DNA from: Bacillota bacterium
GTDB lineage: Bacteria > Bacillota > Clostridia > Christensenellales > Pumilibacteraceae
NCBI GenBank assembly: GCA_009780135.1
Contig: WRAP01000001.1
Span: 1 to 64,000, forward strand
Direction of reading: 5' to 3'
Length of the DNA: 64,000 bases
The translations under genes and the position numbers were made by a program. The notes beneath the pieces are model-generated. The model worked only from the letters and a program-made list of their open reading frames with translations. It was not told where the DNA came from and made no database searches. This document shows positions 30,190-38,821 of this stretch, piece by piece (position 1 is the first letter of the stretch; each line of letters starts with the position of its first letter).

Positions 30190-30225
30190 AAAATCGGAGA
30201 AACATCAACCTCTCCGATTTTTTAT
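30190..30225 (+). terminator. Intrinsic terminator after the pseudogene
   Basis: 11-bp stem AAAATCGGAGA / TCTCCGATTTT (30190-30200, 30211-30221), loop of 10, ending in a T-run. Confidence 0.85.
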
Positions 30226-30255
30226 CATGGATTAAAAATTCGTTCACTTTTATCG

Positions 30256-30284
30256 TTGACTTTATATAAAAATTATGTTATACT
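30256..30284 (+). promoter_or_regulatory. Promoter of the HydC/HydB-type operon
   Basis: TTGACT (30256-30261), 17-bp spacer, TATACT (30279-30284). A TTGGAG site lies before the start. Confidence 0.8.
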
Positions 30285-30315
30285 GTACTTATCAATTTGG
30301 AGCTAATATACTTTA

Positions 30316-30834
30316 ATGAATAAACTTAAAACTACACAGGATGCCTTTGTGGAAACAGAGGAGCAGAGACAAGCTTTTGATAAAGTGCTGGATAGTCTTA
30401 AAAAAACACCGGGACCTCTTATGGGGGCACTTCAACAGGCACAAGACATTTACGGTTATTTGCCTATAGAGGTTCAGAACCGCATTGCCGAATATTTTGG
30501 TATTCCGCTAGCGGATGTTTATGGCGTTGTAACTTTTTACTCGCAATTTAATCTTACACCAAAAGGAAAATACAAAGTTGGTGTTTGTATGGGTACAGCT
30601 TGTTATGTGCTTAGTGCCGGTCCGATTTTAGAAAGGCTTAAAACTATGTTAGGGTTACAAGCAGGCGGTACTGATGCCGAAAAGTTGTTTACGCTAGAGG
30701 CTACCCGTTGCATTGGTTGTTGTGGACTAGCTCCCGTTATCACGGTAAACGAGGATGTTTATGGCAAGCTTAAAATAGACGATTTAGATGGCATTATAAA
30801 TAAATACAGAGGGATGGGTAAAGACAATGGCTAA
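30316..30834 (+). CDS. NuoE/HydC-type [2Fe-2S] subunit of an NAD(P)-linked oxidoreductase
   Basis: A 172-residue thioredoxin-like ferredoxin subunit. The four ligands of the [2Fe-2S] cluster are visible: CMGTAC (C-x4-C) near residues 96-101 and CIGCCGLAP near residue 137. The N-terminal helical part (DKVLDSLKKTPGPLMGALQQAQDIYGYLP) is typical of NuoE, HydC and HndA. It passes electrons to the NuoF-like partner encoded next, whose start overlaps this gene by 8 bp, so translation is coupled. Hydrogenase or formate dehydrogenase partners are absent nearby. Confidence 0.9.
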   Translation: MNKLKTTQDAFVETEEQRQAFDKVLDSLKKTPGPLMGALQQAQDIYGYLPIEVQNRIAEYFGIPLADVYGVVTFYSQFNLTPKGKYKVGVCMGTACYVLSAGPILERLKTMLGLQAGGTDAEKLFTLEATRCIGCCGLAPVITVNEDVYGKLKIDDLDGIINKYRGMGKDNG

Positions 30835-32731
30835 TAAAATTAAAACACTACAAGAATTACAAGAGATAAGAGAGCGAGTTGCTAAAACTGTGGTAAATCG
30901 TAAAACATTATCGCCAGAAGATAGTTTTGGCGGAGGCGAATGTCCAAAGCATCATGTTTTGGTGTGTGGCGGAACTGGTTGCGTTAGCGGCGGCGGCAGG
31001 GTTATATTTGACGAATTTAAAGTGCGTTTAGTAGAGCACGAGTTAGAAACGCAGGTTAAAATGGTTTTTACAGGCTGTTTTGGGCTTTGTGCAAAAGGCC
31101 CTATTGTCGTGGTATACCCAGACGGTACCTTCTATCAACTAGTAGAGCAAAAGGATGTAGAGGAAATCGTTAGAGAACATCTTATAGGTGGTAAGCCGGT
31201 AGCGAGGTTAGCAAGCAAAGAAAAAGATGAATGTGGCAACGAAAAAACAATTGCTAATTCAGCATTCTATAAAAGTCAGCATAAAATAGTGCTTCAAAAA
31301 TGCGGTCTTATAGATCCAGAGAATATAGACGAGTATCTAGCATACGATGGTTATTTAGCCTATGAAAAAGCTGTTAGAAACATGAGTCAGGATGAACTTA
31401 TCGAAAACCTAAAGGCTAGTGGGCTTCGTGGTCGTGGAGGCGGTGGATTTACAACCGGTATGAAGTGGCAGTTTGCTAAAAATTCGGTGTCCGACCAAAA
31501 GTATGTTGTGTGTAACGCAGACGAGGGCGATCCGGGTGCATTTATGGATAGAAGCATATTAGAGGGTGACCCTCATGCTGTTATAGAAGCGATGATGATA
31601 GCAGGTTACGCTATTGGTGCTACTATGGGTTATGTGTATGTGCGAGCAGAGTATCCGATTGCGGTAGATAGGCTAAAGGTTGCCTTAGAGCAAGCCAGAG
31701 AATACGGCATTTTAGGTAAAAACGCTATGGGGCTAGGGTTTGAGTTTGATATTGATATTCGTCTTGGAGCCGGTGCATTTGTTTGCGGTGAAGAGACGGC
31801 ACTTTTAAGGAGTATCGAGGGCGGTAGGGGAGAGCCAAAGCAACGACCTCCGTTCCCTGCGGTTAAAGGTCTATTTGATAAGCCAACGCTAATAAACAAT
31901 GTAGAAACGCTTGCGGCAATTCCTCATATTATTCTAAAAGGACCGATGTGGTTTAGTAGCATTGGTACAGAAAAAAGTAAGGGTACAAAAGTTTTTGCAC
32001 TTGGCGGTAAAATTAAAAATACCGGTCTTGTAGAAATTCCTATGGGTACAACCTTGCGTACCGTAATTGAGGAGATTGGCGAGGGCATACCTGGCGGCAA
32101 AAAATTTAAGGCGGCACAAACAGGCGGACCAAGTGGCGGTTGTATTCCTGCCAGTCATATGGACAGTCCAATTGACTTTGATGCTTTGATTGAATTAGGC
32201 TCGATGATGGGTAGCGGTGGTCTTATAGTTATGGACGAAGATAACTGTATGGTAGACATCGCTAAATTCTATTTGGAATTTACAGTAGAGGAAAGCTGTG
32301 GCAAATGTACTCCTTGTCGTATCGGTAATAAGCGTCTTTATGAGTTATTAGAAAAAGTTTCCGAAGGCACAGCAGAGGTTAGCGATTTAGACAAAATGGA
32401 GCAGTTAAGTAAATATATCAAAGAAAACTCTCTTTGTGGATTAGGGCAAACTGCGCCAAACCCTGTGCTTAGTACGCTTAAATACTTTAGAGATGAATAT
32501 ATGAGTCATGTGGTGGATAAAAAATGTCCAGCGGGTGTTTGTACAAATTTACTTACTTATAGTATTCTTCAAGACAAGTGTATCGGTTGTACACTGTGCC
32601 AAAGGGCATGTCCTGTAGGTGCAATAAGTGGAGAACTTAAAAAGCCTGAAACATTTGTAATAGATGTTAATAAATGTATCAAATGCGATGCTTGCGTACC
32701 AAAATGTAAATTTAAAGCGATTGTGAAGTAG
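30827..32731 (+). CDS. NuoF/HydB-type NADH-binding flavoprotein subunit
   Basis: A 634-residue multi-domain subunit. Residues 40-120 form an N-terminal thioredoxin-like [2Fe-2S] domain (CGGTGCVSGGG, CFGLCAKGP). Residues 185-440 form the FMN/NADH domain with GRGGGGFTTGMKW, NADEGDPGAFMDR and GAGAFVCGEETALL. SLBB and the NuoF [4Fe-4S] site ESCGKCTPCRIG follow. The C terminus adds two ferredoxin clusters, CIGCTLCQRACP and CIKCDACVPKC. This layout matches the beta subunit of bifurcating [FeFe]-hydrogenases (HydB/HndC) and related complexes. The catalytic HydA subunit that normally follows is missing; the next gene is tadA on the other strand. Confidence 0.93.
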   Translation: MANKIKTLQELQEIRERVAKTVVNRKTLSPEDSFGGGECPKHHVLVCGGTGCVSGGGRVIFDEFKVRLVEHELETQVKMVFTGCFGLCAKGPIVVVYPDGTFYQLVEQKDVEEIVREHLIGGKPVARLASKEKDECGNEKTIANSAFYKSQHKIVLQKCGLIDPENIDEYLAYDGYLAYEKAVRNMSQDELIENLKASGLRGRGGGGFTTGMKWQFAKNSVSDQKYVVCNADEGDPGAFMDRSILEGDPHAVIEAMMIAGYAIGATMGYVYVRAEYPIAVDRLKVALEQAREYGILGKNAMGLGFEFDIDIRLGAGAFVCGEETALLRSIEGGRGEPKQRPPFPAVKGLFDKPTLINNVETLAAIPHIILKGPMWFSSIGTEKSKGTKVFALGGKIKNTGLVEIPMGTTLRTVIEEIGEGIPGGKKFKAAQTGGPSGGCIPASHMDSPIDFDALIELGSMMGSGGLIVMDEDNCMVDIAKFYLEFTVEESCGKCTPCRIGNKRLYELLEKVSEGTAEVSDLDKMEQLSKYIKENSLCGLGQTAPNPVLSTLKYFRDEYMSHVVDKKCPAGVCTNLLTYSILQDKCIGCTLCQRACPVGAISGELKKPETFVIDVNKCIKCDACVPKCKFKAIVK

Positions 32732-32774
32732 TTCTTTATTTAATGCACAATGTAAACTTTATTAAAACATTGCT

Positions 32775-32811
32775 AAACTGTAGTGGCGGGTATCAATCGT
32801 CCGAGCATTGT
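32775..32811. repeat. GTAGGGGCG-type palindromic repeat, copy 2
   Basis: AAACTGTAGTGGCGGGTATC followed by AATCGTCCGAGCATTG, similar in order to the copy at 20801. It lies just after the NuoF-like gene. Confidence 0.45.
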
Positions 32812-32828
32812 AAAAAACTTAATGAAAT

Positions 32829-32863
32829 AAAAAATGCGGATAAGTAACTTATCCGCATTTTTT
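32829..32863. terminator. Bidirectional terminator
   Basis: A 17-bp perfect inverted repeat around ATGCGGATAAG (arms 32829-32845, 32847-32863) with A- and T-runs at its ends. It ends the flavoprotein operon (+) and tadA (-), overlapping the tadA stop codon. Confidence 0.85.
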
Positions 32864-33326
32864 ATTTACACCTTCTAGCCTTAAAGAATTCTTTTAAGGG
32901 GGCTAGGCATTCTTCTTCTAAAATACCGCCGACTACATTTGCTCTATGATTTAATCTTTCGTCGCTGGCGATATTACCTAAAGTGCCGCAATATCCAAAA
33001 CGGGTATCATATGCCCCAAAGTATACATTATCTATCCTAGCGTTTACAATAGCACCACTACACATAGCACACGGTTCTAGTGTTACTACCAAATCACATC
33101 CCGATAAATTCCATCTACCCAATGTATTACCTGCCTCTCTAAGTGCTACAACCTCAGCGTGTGCAGTTGGGTCGCTATCTAAAAGTCTACGATTGATACC
33201 TTTTCCTATAATCTCGCCGTCTTTAATGACTAGTGCCGAAACAGGTACTTCACTCTTTTCAAGTGCTTCACTGCACAGCTTTAAGCACTCACGCATAAAA
33301 TATTCTTGCTCTTGTGGGGTTAGCAT
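32862..33326 (-). CDS. tadA: tRNA-specific adenosine deaminase TadA
   Basis: Zinc deaminase converting wobble A34 of tRNA-Arg to inosine. With the ATG at 33326 it has 154 residues. TAHAEVVAL holds the zinc histidine and catalytic glutamate, and LEPCAMCSGAI holds the two zinc cysteines. The RIDNVYFGAYDTRFGYCGT stretch is TadA-like. An in-frame TTG six codons upstream lies in the promoter and was rejected. The -10 box TATACT (33333-33338, extended by TGC) ends six bases before the ATG and there is no ribosome site, so the mRNA is probably leaderless. Confidence 0.93.
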   Translation of the reverse strand: MLTPQEQEYFMRECLKLCSEALEKSEVPVSALVIKDGEIIGKGINRRLLDSDPTAHAEVVALREAGNTLGRWNLSGCDLVVTLEPCAMCSGAIVNARIDNVYFGAYDTRFGYCGTLGNIASDERLNHRANVVGGILEEECLAPLKEFFKARRCK

Positions 33327-33332
33327 AAATAA

Positions 33333-33341
33333 AGTATAGCA
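33333..33341 (-). promoter_or_regulatory. Extended -10 promoter of tadA (leaderless)
   Basis: Minus strand TGCTATACT, with TATACT ending six bases before the ATG. No convincing -35 hexamer is visible in the A-rich upstream DNA. Confidence 0.6.
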
Positions 33342-33384
33342 CAAAAAAATAAAAAATAAAAATAAAAAAAGTTCTAAAAAGTAG

Positions 33385-33423
33385 TAGACAATGTATATAC
33401 TGTTAATGTACTATATAAACAGT
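33385..33423 (+). promoter_or_regulatory. Promoter and candidate GntR operator of the ABC operon
   Basis: TAGACA (33385-33390), 18-bp spacer, TACTAT (33409-33414). The inverted repeat ACTGTT ... AACAGT (33399-33404 / 33418-33423) straddles the -10, a suitable autoregulatory site for the GntR protein encoded downstream. Confidence 0.5.
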
Positions 33424-33460
33424 GCCTCGAAGCACTAAAAAAATTTCTTTGATAATCTCT

Positions 33461-33511
33461 AAATAACTTTAGTAAAAAATCAAGAAAATTGATTTTTTAC
33501 TAAAGTTATTT
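33461..33511. repeat. Perfect 23-bp inverted repeat in the GntR leader
   Basis: Arms 33461-33483 and 33489-33511 are exact reverse complements with a GAAAA loop. It lies between the promoter and the GntR start. No T-run follows the stem, so it is not a standard terminator. Confidence 0.8.
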
Positions 33512-33542
33512 ATGTTCGAAGTAACTTCGGATAGTAAAAATA

Positions 33543-33920
33543 ATGAATATCGTTATCTCAAATAAATCTGATTTACCAATTTACGAGCAGATAAAAGACC
33601 AAATCCGTTCGGCGATTATTCGTGACGAAATAGTTGAGGGCGAGATGCTCCCGTCTATTCGTAGTCTAGCACAAGATCTAAAAATCAGCGTTATCACTAC
33701 TATGCGTGCATATAGCGACTTGGAGGCAGAGGGCTTTATTGCGTCTATGCAGGGTAAGGGTTGTTTTGTTCTTCCAAAGAATAAGGAGCTTATAAAAGAA
33801 CAAAAGTTAAGAGAGATAGAAACGCATTTTTCTGAAGCTATTGCCTCTGCTAAAATAATAGATTTATCAGATAGCGAACTTAAAGAAATTTTACATATAC
33901 TATTAGGAGAAGAGGAATAA
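33543..33920 (+). CDS. GntR-family (YtrA subfamily) transcriptional regulator
   Basis: A 125-residue regulator with an N-terminal winged helix: LPIYEQIKDQIRSAI, LPSIRSLAQDLKISVITTMRAYSDLEAEGFI and GKGCFVL. Only a short C-terminal helical tail follows, which is the YtrA type that controls adjacent ABC transporters, often of cell-envelope stress. It is the first gene of a four-gene unit with ABC ATPase, permease and a small membrane protein. The leader holds a strong hairpin and a possible operator. Confidence 0.92.
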   Translation: MNIVISNKSDLPIYEQIKDQIRSAIIRDEIVEGEMLPSIRSLAQDLKISVITTMRAYSDLEAEGFIASMQGKGCFVLPKNKELIKEQKLREIETHFSEAIASAKIIDLSDSELKEILHILLGEEE

Positions 33921-33947
33921 AGTAAACAATTATTAGGAACAAAAACA

Positions 33948-34814
33948 ATGCAAAACATACTAGAAATTAAAAATTTAAGAAAGAAGTTTGGAGACTTCGG
34001 GGTGGAAAATGTGTCGTTTAGTTTGCCAAAGGGCTATATTATGGGCTTTGTAGGCAAAAATGGTGCGGGCAAAACTACTACTATCAAGGCTATATTAAAT
34101 ATGCTACATAGAGATAGTGGCGAGATTAAGATTTTCGGAAAAGATAATCTAGAGCACGAAGCGGATGTAAAACGCAAAATAGGTGTTGTTATGGATAGTC
34201 CGTTTTTCGAAGAAAATTGGACGTTAATTCAAACGGGCAAAGCATTAAAACCTTTTTATCCCGATTGGAGCGACGCTAAATATAATCAAATGCTAAATAA
34301 GTTTCAACTTTCGCCTACTAAAAAGATAAAAGAGTTGTCTAGAGGTATGAAAATGAAAATTCAGATAGCGTGTGCATTAGCTCACGATCCCGATTTTCTT
34401 ATTTTAGACGAGCCTACCGGCGGACTTGATGCAGTAGCCAGAGACGAGCTTATGGATGAGTTAAAAGAGTTTATCACAAACGAAAATAAATCTATTTTAT
34501 TTTCTACTCATATAACAAGCGACTTAGAAAAGATAGCTGATTATATTACCTTTATCGATAACGGAAGAATTATCCACAGCGATACAAAGGATAATCTATT
34601 AGAAAAATATGTTGTGGTAAAGGGCGGTTTAGGAACGCTTAGCGATAGTCTAAAATCAACTATTATCGGCTACACCGAAACCAGAGTGAATTTTGAAGGA
34701 ATTATAGAAAAATCTAAACTATCCTCATTGGGTAGCGGTGTAGTGGCAGAGCCTGCTACTATGGACGAATTAGTTGTATACTTTAACAAAGGAGGCGACA
34801 GGCTGACTAGATAA
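33948..34814 (+). CDS. ABC transporter ATP-binding protein (YtrB-like)
   Basis: A 288-residue ATPase. Walker A is GKNGAGKTTTIK (about residues 36-47), the signature is LSRGMKMKIQ (in place of LSGG), Walker B is FLILDEPTGGLD and the H-loop is FSTHITSD. The C-terminal 70 residues form the extension usual in ABC-2 export ATPases. It pairs with the permease that follows. Substrate unknown; YtrA-type operons commonly answer to peptidoglycan-active antibiotics, which is inference here. TTAGGAAC precedes the ATG. Confidence 0.92.
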   Translation: MQNILEIKNLRKKFGDFGVENVSFSLPKGYIMGFVGKNGAGKTTTIKAILNMLHRDSGEIKIFGKDNLEHEADVKRKIGVVMDSPFFEENWTLIQTGKALKPFYPDWSDAKYNQMLNKFQLSPTKKIKELSRGMKMKIQIACALAHDPDFLILDEPTGGLDAVARDELMDELKEFITNENKSILFSTHITSDLEKIADYITFIDNGRIIHSDTKDNLLEKYVVVKGGLGTLSDSLKSTIIGYTETRVNFEGIIEKSKLSSLGSGVVAEPATMDELVVYFNKGGDRLTR

Positions 34815-34863
34815 GCCTGTATGGGCTGGTTAATAAAAAACAATTAGCCCAATAGTAAAAGAA

Positions 34864-35574
34864 ATGAAAAATATAAAAGCATTATTAAAATTAGATTACT
34901 TATTAGTTGCACCATATTGGTTATGGTTCGTATTATTTTTTGGTATATCATTTATACTCGGTGTATTTATGAATCAAGGTTTTGCCTTTATGGTATCGTG
35001 GACGATATTTGCAGGAACCATTATGGCATTCCCGTTTGAAAATACCGAAAAAAGCAATATGAATATGTTGTTTGCACAGTTGCCTACAAACAGAAAATCT
35101 ATTGTAAGCGCTAGATATATGTTTATATTTATTGTGTTATTTTTATCACTAATTATAGGAATTGCCGGAGGGTTGATCTTAGATACGATTTTTTCTAACT
35201 CGCATGCGGAAATGTACTATGAGTTTGGTATAAATTTAAGTTTATTTTCACTACCAATGATGTTACTTAGCCTTAGCTTGTCGTTTGGTTTATATTTATT
35301 AAATGTTGGATTTCAAACACCTTTTTTATATAAGGTTGGTTATAAAAAAGGTAAAATCTTTATGTGGATTCCTATTATTGTGGTTCAAGCCGCTATGATG
35401 CTACCAGCTATTCTTAATCTATTTAATGTAGAAAATCCTAATCGCTTTAATGTCTTTAATATTATGATTGATAATTCAACCATATCGACATTTATAGCAC
35501 TTGGTGTTGGTATAGTTTCAGCGGTATTATCATATATTTTCTCTCGTAAAATTTATCTAAATAAGGATGTGTAA
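34864..35574 (+). CDS. ABC-2 type transporter permease
   Basis: A 236-residue membrane protein with about six transmembrane helices (starting at WLWFVLFFGISFILGVF and ending at FIALGVGIVSAVLSYIF). The ANTEKSNMNMLFAQLPTNRKSIV-like segment (ENTEKSNMNMLFAQLPTNRK) between helices 2 and 3 is the coupling element typical of ABC-2 permeases of bacitracin/lantibiotic-type exporters. Partner of the preceding ATPase, and followed after 3 bp by a third membrane component. Confidence 0.82.
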   Translation: MKNIKALLKLDYLLVAPYWLWFVLFFGISFILGVFMNQGFAFMVSWTIFAGTIMAFPFENTEKSNMNMLFAQLPTNRKSIVSARYMFIFIVLFLSLIIGIAGGLILDTIFSNSHAEMYYEFGINLSLFSLPMMLLSLSLSFGLYLLNVGFQTPFLYKVGYKKGKIFMWIPIIVVQAAMMLPAILNLFNVENPNRFNVFNIMIDNSTISTFIALGVGIVSAVLSYIFSRKIYLNKDV

Positions 35575-35577
35575 AAA

Positions 35578-35937
35578 ATGAATTATTACGATGAAAATGA
35601 ATTTGAAAATAGTGAAGTGGAACAGCACAATACAAGCGAAAAGCACGAACTTTTAAGACTGTATAATCTTATTGACTGGATAGACTTTGGGCTTATAATT
35701 GCAATTATTGTTTATTGGGTTAATCCCGAAAGGTTTTATAGAATCCCTAACATAGGCTTAATACTATGCTTTATTTCGTTAGGTGTGTCATTAAGTGCTC
35801 TTATAGCAAGCACTTTAATCTATCGAAGAGGTGTAAACAAAAGTAAAATTCGTCTAACAATACGCTATATAATATGGGGCATTTGGATTCCTATAGATAT
35901 ATTCTTTATAGTTAGAATTTTAACAGGCATGAATTAA
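35578..35937 (+). CDS. Small membrane protein of the GntR-ABC operon
   Basis: A 119-residue protein with an acidic N terminus and three predicted transmembrane helices (WIDFGLIIAIIVYWV, IGLILCFISLGVSLSALIA, YIIWGIWIPIDIFFIVRIL). No family recognised. It begins three bases after the permease stop, with AAGGATG upstream, so it is co-expressed and may be an accessory subunit. Confidence 0.7.
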   Translation: MNYYDENEFENSEVEQHNTSEKHELLRLYNLIDWIDFGLIIAIIVYWVNPERFYRIPNIGLILCFISLGVSLSALIASTLIYRRGVNKSKIRLTIRYIIWGIWIPIDIFFIVRILTGMN

Positions 35938-35974
35938 AATAACAGCCACTCCGTTTTGGAGTGGCTGTTATTTT
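35936..35974. terminator. Bidirectional terminator
   Basis: 17-bp perfect stem centred on CCACTCC/GGAGTGG (35936-35952 / 35958-35974), flanked by A and T tracts. It serves the ABC operon (+) and the M14 peptidase gene (-). Confidence 0.88.
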
Positions 35975-36848
35975 AATTCATCAAATATTTCATAAGCCTT
36001 ATAGGCAAATCTAAATTACATTTTATATCTTCTTTTAGCAGTGAGTAATCTATAACAGGGTGCTTTAGGGCATCCGAGCCTAGCTCTATTGTAAAGCTAG
36101 GTATACCTAATTCGGTTATGCACCAATCCTTATAACCGCCTGCACTTGTGCCGTCATCGGGCAAAATCACATAATTCAGCTTTTTATTTAAGAATTTTAC
36201 AATCGAAAAATCTCTTATAGAAGCTACCTTATTTTGCCCAAATTCCCAATAAATTTCTCGCCCTAAACAGTGATAACTAACAGTGCTAGCGGGCTTAATT
36301 GCTAAAGTAAAATCACGGATAGCACGGGTTTCGCTCTCGCTAAAAGCAGACTTGCCTACATAATTAGCCGTAGCAGGCTTAAAAACATTTGCCTTGCCTG
36401 TACCCCACTTAGCATCAAAATTTGTATTTAAGTCTACGCCTCTAGCGTTTGCTTTATATAAACCCTTATAAGAATTTTCTTTTTTAATCAACCTTGCTAC
36501 AAGTTTTTTATCGCATTTTTTTAATGCTTTTACACCTCTATGGCAAATCTCCAGCCCATCGGGATTAAGCGTAGGTATAAAATAAATCCCGCCCCATTTT
36601 TTTTGTCTTTCTTTAGGCAGAGAATTAAAATAATTAAGAGTATATTCAGCCTGACGCATAACCAAAAAACTGGCGATATGCTCTCTTGCGTGAATACCGC
36701 CCGTTATAAAAATACTAGGAGCCTTTTTGTTGCCGATAAAAATATACGGCAAAATCCTGCCGTCCTCGCTAGCTCCAATCGCACCGACATCAACCCCAAT
36801 TCTAGAAAAAAATTCTACCTCATGCAGTAACTTTTTATAGGTAATCAT
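35973..36848 (-). CDS. M14-family zinc carboxypeptidase
   Basis: A 291-residue peptidase with the zinc motif HAREH (His53, Glu56), a third ligand in VSYHCLGREIYW, the NARGVDLNTNFDAKWG substrate-arginine/asparagine block and the catalytic glutamate in FTIELGSD. No signal peptide is seen, so it may be cytoplasmic. Bacterial relatives include gamma-D-glutamyl-diaminopimelate peptidases acting on peptidoglycan peptides, a likely role. It is divergent from the 36927 gene, and a TACACT -10 ends six bases before the ATG, so its transcript is probably leaderless. Confidence 0.87.
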   Translation of the reverse strand: MITYKKLLHEVEFFSRIGVDVGAIGASEDGRILPYIFIGNKKAPSIFITGGIHAREHIASFLVMRQAEYTLNYFNSLPKERQKKWGGIYFIPTLNPDGLEICHRGVKALKKCDKKLVARLIKKENSYKGLYKANARGVDLNTNFDAKWGTGKANVFKPATANYVGKSAFSESETRAIRDFTLAIKPASTVSYHCLGREIYWEFGQNKVASIRDFSIVKFLNKKLNYVILPDDGTSAGGYKDWCITELGIPSFTIELGSDALKHPVIDYSLLKEDIKCNLDLPIRLMKYLMN

Positions 36849-36854
36849 ATAGTT

Positions 36855-36884
36855 AGTGTATGAAGTGAGGTCATTATATGTGAA
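36855..36884 (-). promoter_or_regulatory. Promoter of the M14 peptidase gene (leaderless)
   Basis: Minus strand TTCACA (36879-36884), 18-bp spacer, TACACT (36855-36860), then six bases to the ATG. Confidence 0.65.
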
Positions 36885-36891
36885 TTTTTAG

Positions 36892-36920
36892 TTGACATAT
36901 AACAGTATAAATATTAGACT
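36892..36920 (+). promoter_or_regulatory. Promoter of the 36927 membrane-protein gene (leaderless)
   Basis: TTGACA (36892-36897), 17-bp spacer, TAGACT (36915-36920), then TTCTTT and the ATG. A start point about seven bases after the -10 falls on the A of the ATG. Confidence 0.75.
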
Positions 36921-36926
36921 TTCTTT

Positions 36927-37553
36927 ATGGAGTTTTGGGAATTCATTATATTGATTGTTGGTTCAGGTACACTTGCAGTATTTGGTACTTGGTTTCTAAA
37001 TTATTTTTTTGTAGATAAGAAAAAACGAGGAGCAGAAATAATTACAACTAATAGAGTTTTATGGATGCAAAAGCTTAGAGATAATATTAGTGAAGTTATT
37101 AAATGCGTAGCAACTTTTAACGAAAAGATATCATTCTTAAATGATACAGATGAAAAAATGCTACTTGAAATGGAGAAGTTTAGATTAGCGAAAGCTCAAA
37201 TTTTTCTTTTGCTTAATTATGACGGGTGTAAGGACGATGAAATTAAAAGAATATTAGAAACGATGGAAGTGACATTAACTGCAGTTCGCATTAATTTATT
37301 ACTATTTAAAATGGGAAATGAACCAAATGAAGATATTATAAGGAAGCAAAGACTTGTTTTAGTGCCTGGGATAGAATATTTAACATTTATATCTTCAATT
37401 TACTTAAAGTGTGAGTGGGAGCGAACAAAAAAATTTGCTAAATTTGGTGAAGGTTTTGAATTTAATTTTGAACGTGAGTTTGATGGGTATTATAGTAAGA
37501 GAAAAGAACTACTAGATGAACTTAAAAATGCTTTTTATGTGAAACATAAATAA
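36927..37553 (+). CDS. Membrane-anchored protein of unknown function
   Basis: A 208-residue protein with one N-terminal transmembrane helix ([27 protein letters not shown]) followed by a KKKRG stop-transfer and an all-helical cytoplasmic region of about 175 residues, rich in Glu and Lys with coiled-coil character. I recognise no domain. It is 26 bp upstream of glyA, but glyA has its own Shine-Dalgarno site. Its mRNA is apparently leaderless, from the strong promoter directly upstream. Confidence 0.65.
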   Translation: MEFWEFIILIVGSGTLAVFGTWFLNYFFVDKKKRGAEIITTNRVLWMQKLRDNISEVIKCVATFNEKISFLNDTDEKMLLEMEKFRLAKAQIFLLLNYDGCKDDEIKRILETMEVTLTAVRINLLLFKMGNEPNEDIIRKQRLVLVPGIEYLTFISSIYLKCEWERTKKFAKFGEGFEFNFEREFDGYYSKRKELLDELKNAFYVKHK

Positions 37554-37579
37554 AGGATATAAATAGAAAGGATAAAAAC

Positions 37580-38818
37580 ATGATAAATTTTGATTTAATT
37601 AAAACAGTAGACCCTGTGATTGCGGAGATGATGGCTAAAGAGCTAGGGCGTCAAAGGGATAATATAGAGCTTATTGCAAGCGAGAATTTTGTTAGCGAAG
37701 CGGTATTGGCTACTGCGGGCAGTATTTTAACTAATAAATACGCAGAGGGTTATCCGTCTAAACGCTACTACGGTGGTTGCGAGTATGTGGACGAGATTGA
37801 AACTTTAGCTATCGAGCGGGCTAAACAGTTGTTTGGTTGCACATATGCCAATGTTCAGCCACATAGCGGAGCCAGTGCTAATTTGGCGGTTTATTTTGCT
37901 CTACTTAATGTAGGTGATACTGTTTTAGGGATGAATTTAAGCCATGGCGGACATTTAACTCACGGCAGTCCCGTAAATATTTCGGGTAAGAATTACCGCA
38001 TTATTGCTTATGGTGTAGACGATAAAACCGAAACGATTGATTATAATGCATTAGAGGCTTTGGCGATAAAAGAAAAGCCAAAAATGATTATAGCGGGTGC
38101 AAGTGCGTACGCTAGAGTGATAGATTTTAAGCGGTTTAGAGAAATTGCCGATAAGGTGGGGGCATATCTTATGGCGGATGTTGCTCATATAGCGGGGCTT
38201 ATTGTAACAAACCAGCATCCGAATGTTTTTCCGTATGCTCATGTGGTTACAACTACAACTCACAAAACTCTTAGAGGGCCAAGGGGCGGAATGATTTTAA
38301 CTAATGATGAAGAAATTGCTACAAAAATAAATAAGGCGATTTTCCCGGGTATTCAAGGCGGACCTCTTATGCATATTATCGCCGCTAAAGCGGTTGCTTT
38401 TGGCGAAGCCTTAAAGCCCGAGTTTAAGGATTATCAAAAGAAAGTTGTCAAAAATGCTCAAGCGTTAGCTAAGGCTCTTATGGATAGAGGGTTAGAGATT
38501 GTATCGGGCGGTACGGATAATCATCTTATGTTAGTTAAGCTAACCAAACACAATATTACAGGTAAAGAGTTAGAAAATCTATTGGACGAGTGCCGAATTA
38601 CCGCTAATAAAAATACGATTCCTAACGAGCCTCTTTCACCGTTTGTTACAAGCGGAATAAGGCTGGGCACTCCAAGTGTAACAACAAGAGGTATGGGCGA
38701 GAGCGAAATGATAGAAATAGCTGAGTGCATTGTAGATGTTATCAAAAGGCGAGAAAATGCGATTGGAGATGTAAAAGAGCGAGTTGCCGGATTAGTAAAG
38801 AGATTTCAGTTATATTGA
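37580..38818 (+). CDS. glyA: Serine hydroxymethyltransferase
   Basis: PLP enzyme interconverting serine and glycine with tetrahydrofolate and supplying one-carbon units, which fits the purine genes in this window. It is 412 residues long. [28 protein letters not shown] and [11 protein letters not shown] are conserved N-terminal blocks. The PLP lysine lies in [15 protein letters not shown]. The C-terminal block is [28 protein letters not shown] precedes the ATG. No glycine riboswitch is visible in the short leader. Confidence 0.97.
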   Translation: MINFDLIKTVDPVIAEMMAKELGRQRDNIELIASENFVSEAVLATAGSILTNKYAEGYPSKRYYGGCEYVDEIETLAIERAKQLFGCTYANVQPHSGASANLAVYFALLNVGDTVLGMNLSHGGHLTHGSPVNISGKNYRIIAYGVDDKTETIDYNALEALAIKEKPKMIIAGASAYARVIDFKRFREIADKVGAYLMADVAHIAGLIVTNQHPNVFPYAHVVTTTTHKTLRGPRGGMILTNDEEIATKINKAIFPGIQGGPLMHIIAAKAVAFGEALKPEFKDYQKKVVKNAQALAKALMDRGLEIVSGGTDNHLMLVKLTKHNITGKELENLLDECRITANKNTIPNEPLSPFVTSGIRLGTPSVTTRGMGESEMIEIAECIVDVIKRRENAIGDVKERVAGLVKRFQLY

Positions 38819-38821
38819 TTT

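Noticed and set aside
32983-33339. 118-codon plus-strand frame opposite tadA
   Set aside because: Covers the conserved tadA motifs in antisense; low-quality start.
33581-33958. Minus-strand frame opposite the GntR gene
   Set aside because: Antisense to a clear winged-helix protein.
37554-37579. Possible glycine riboswitch before glyA
   Set aside because: Only 26 bases separate the genes; no room or motif for one.
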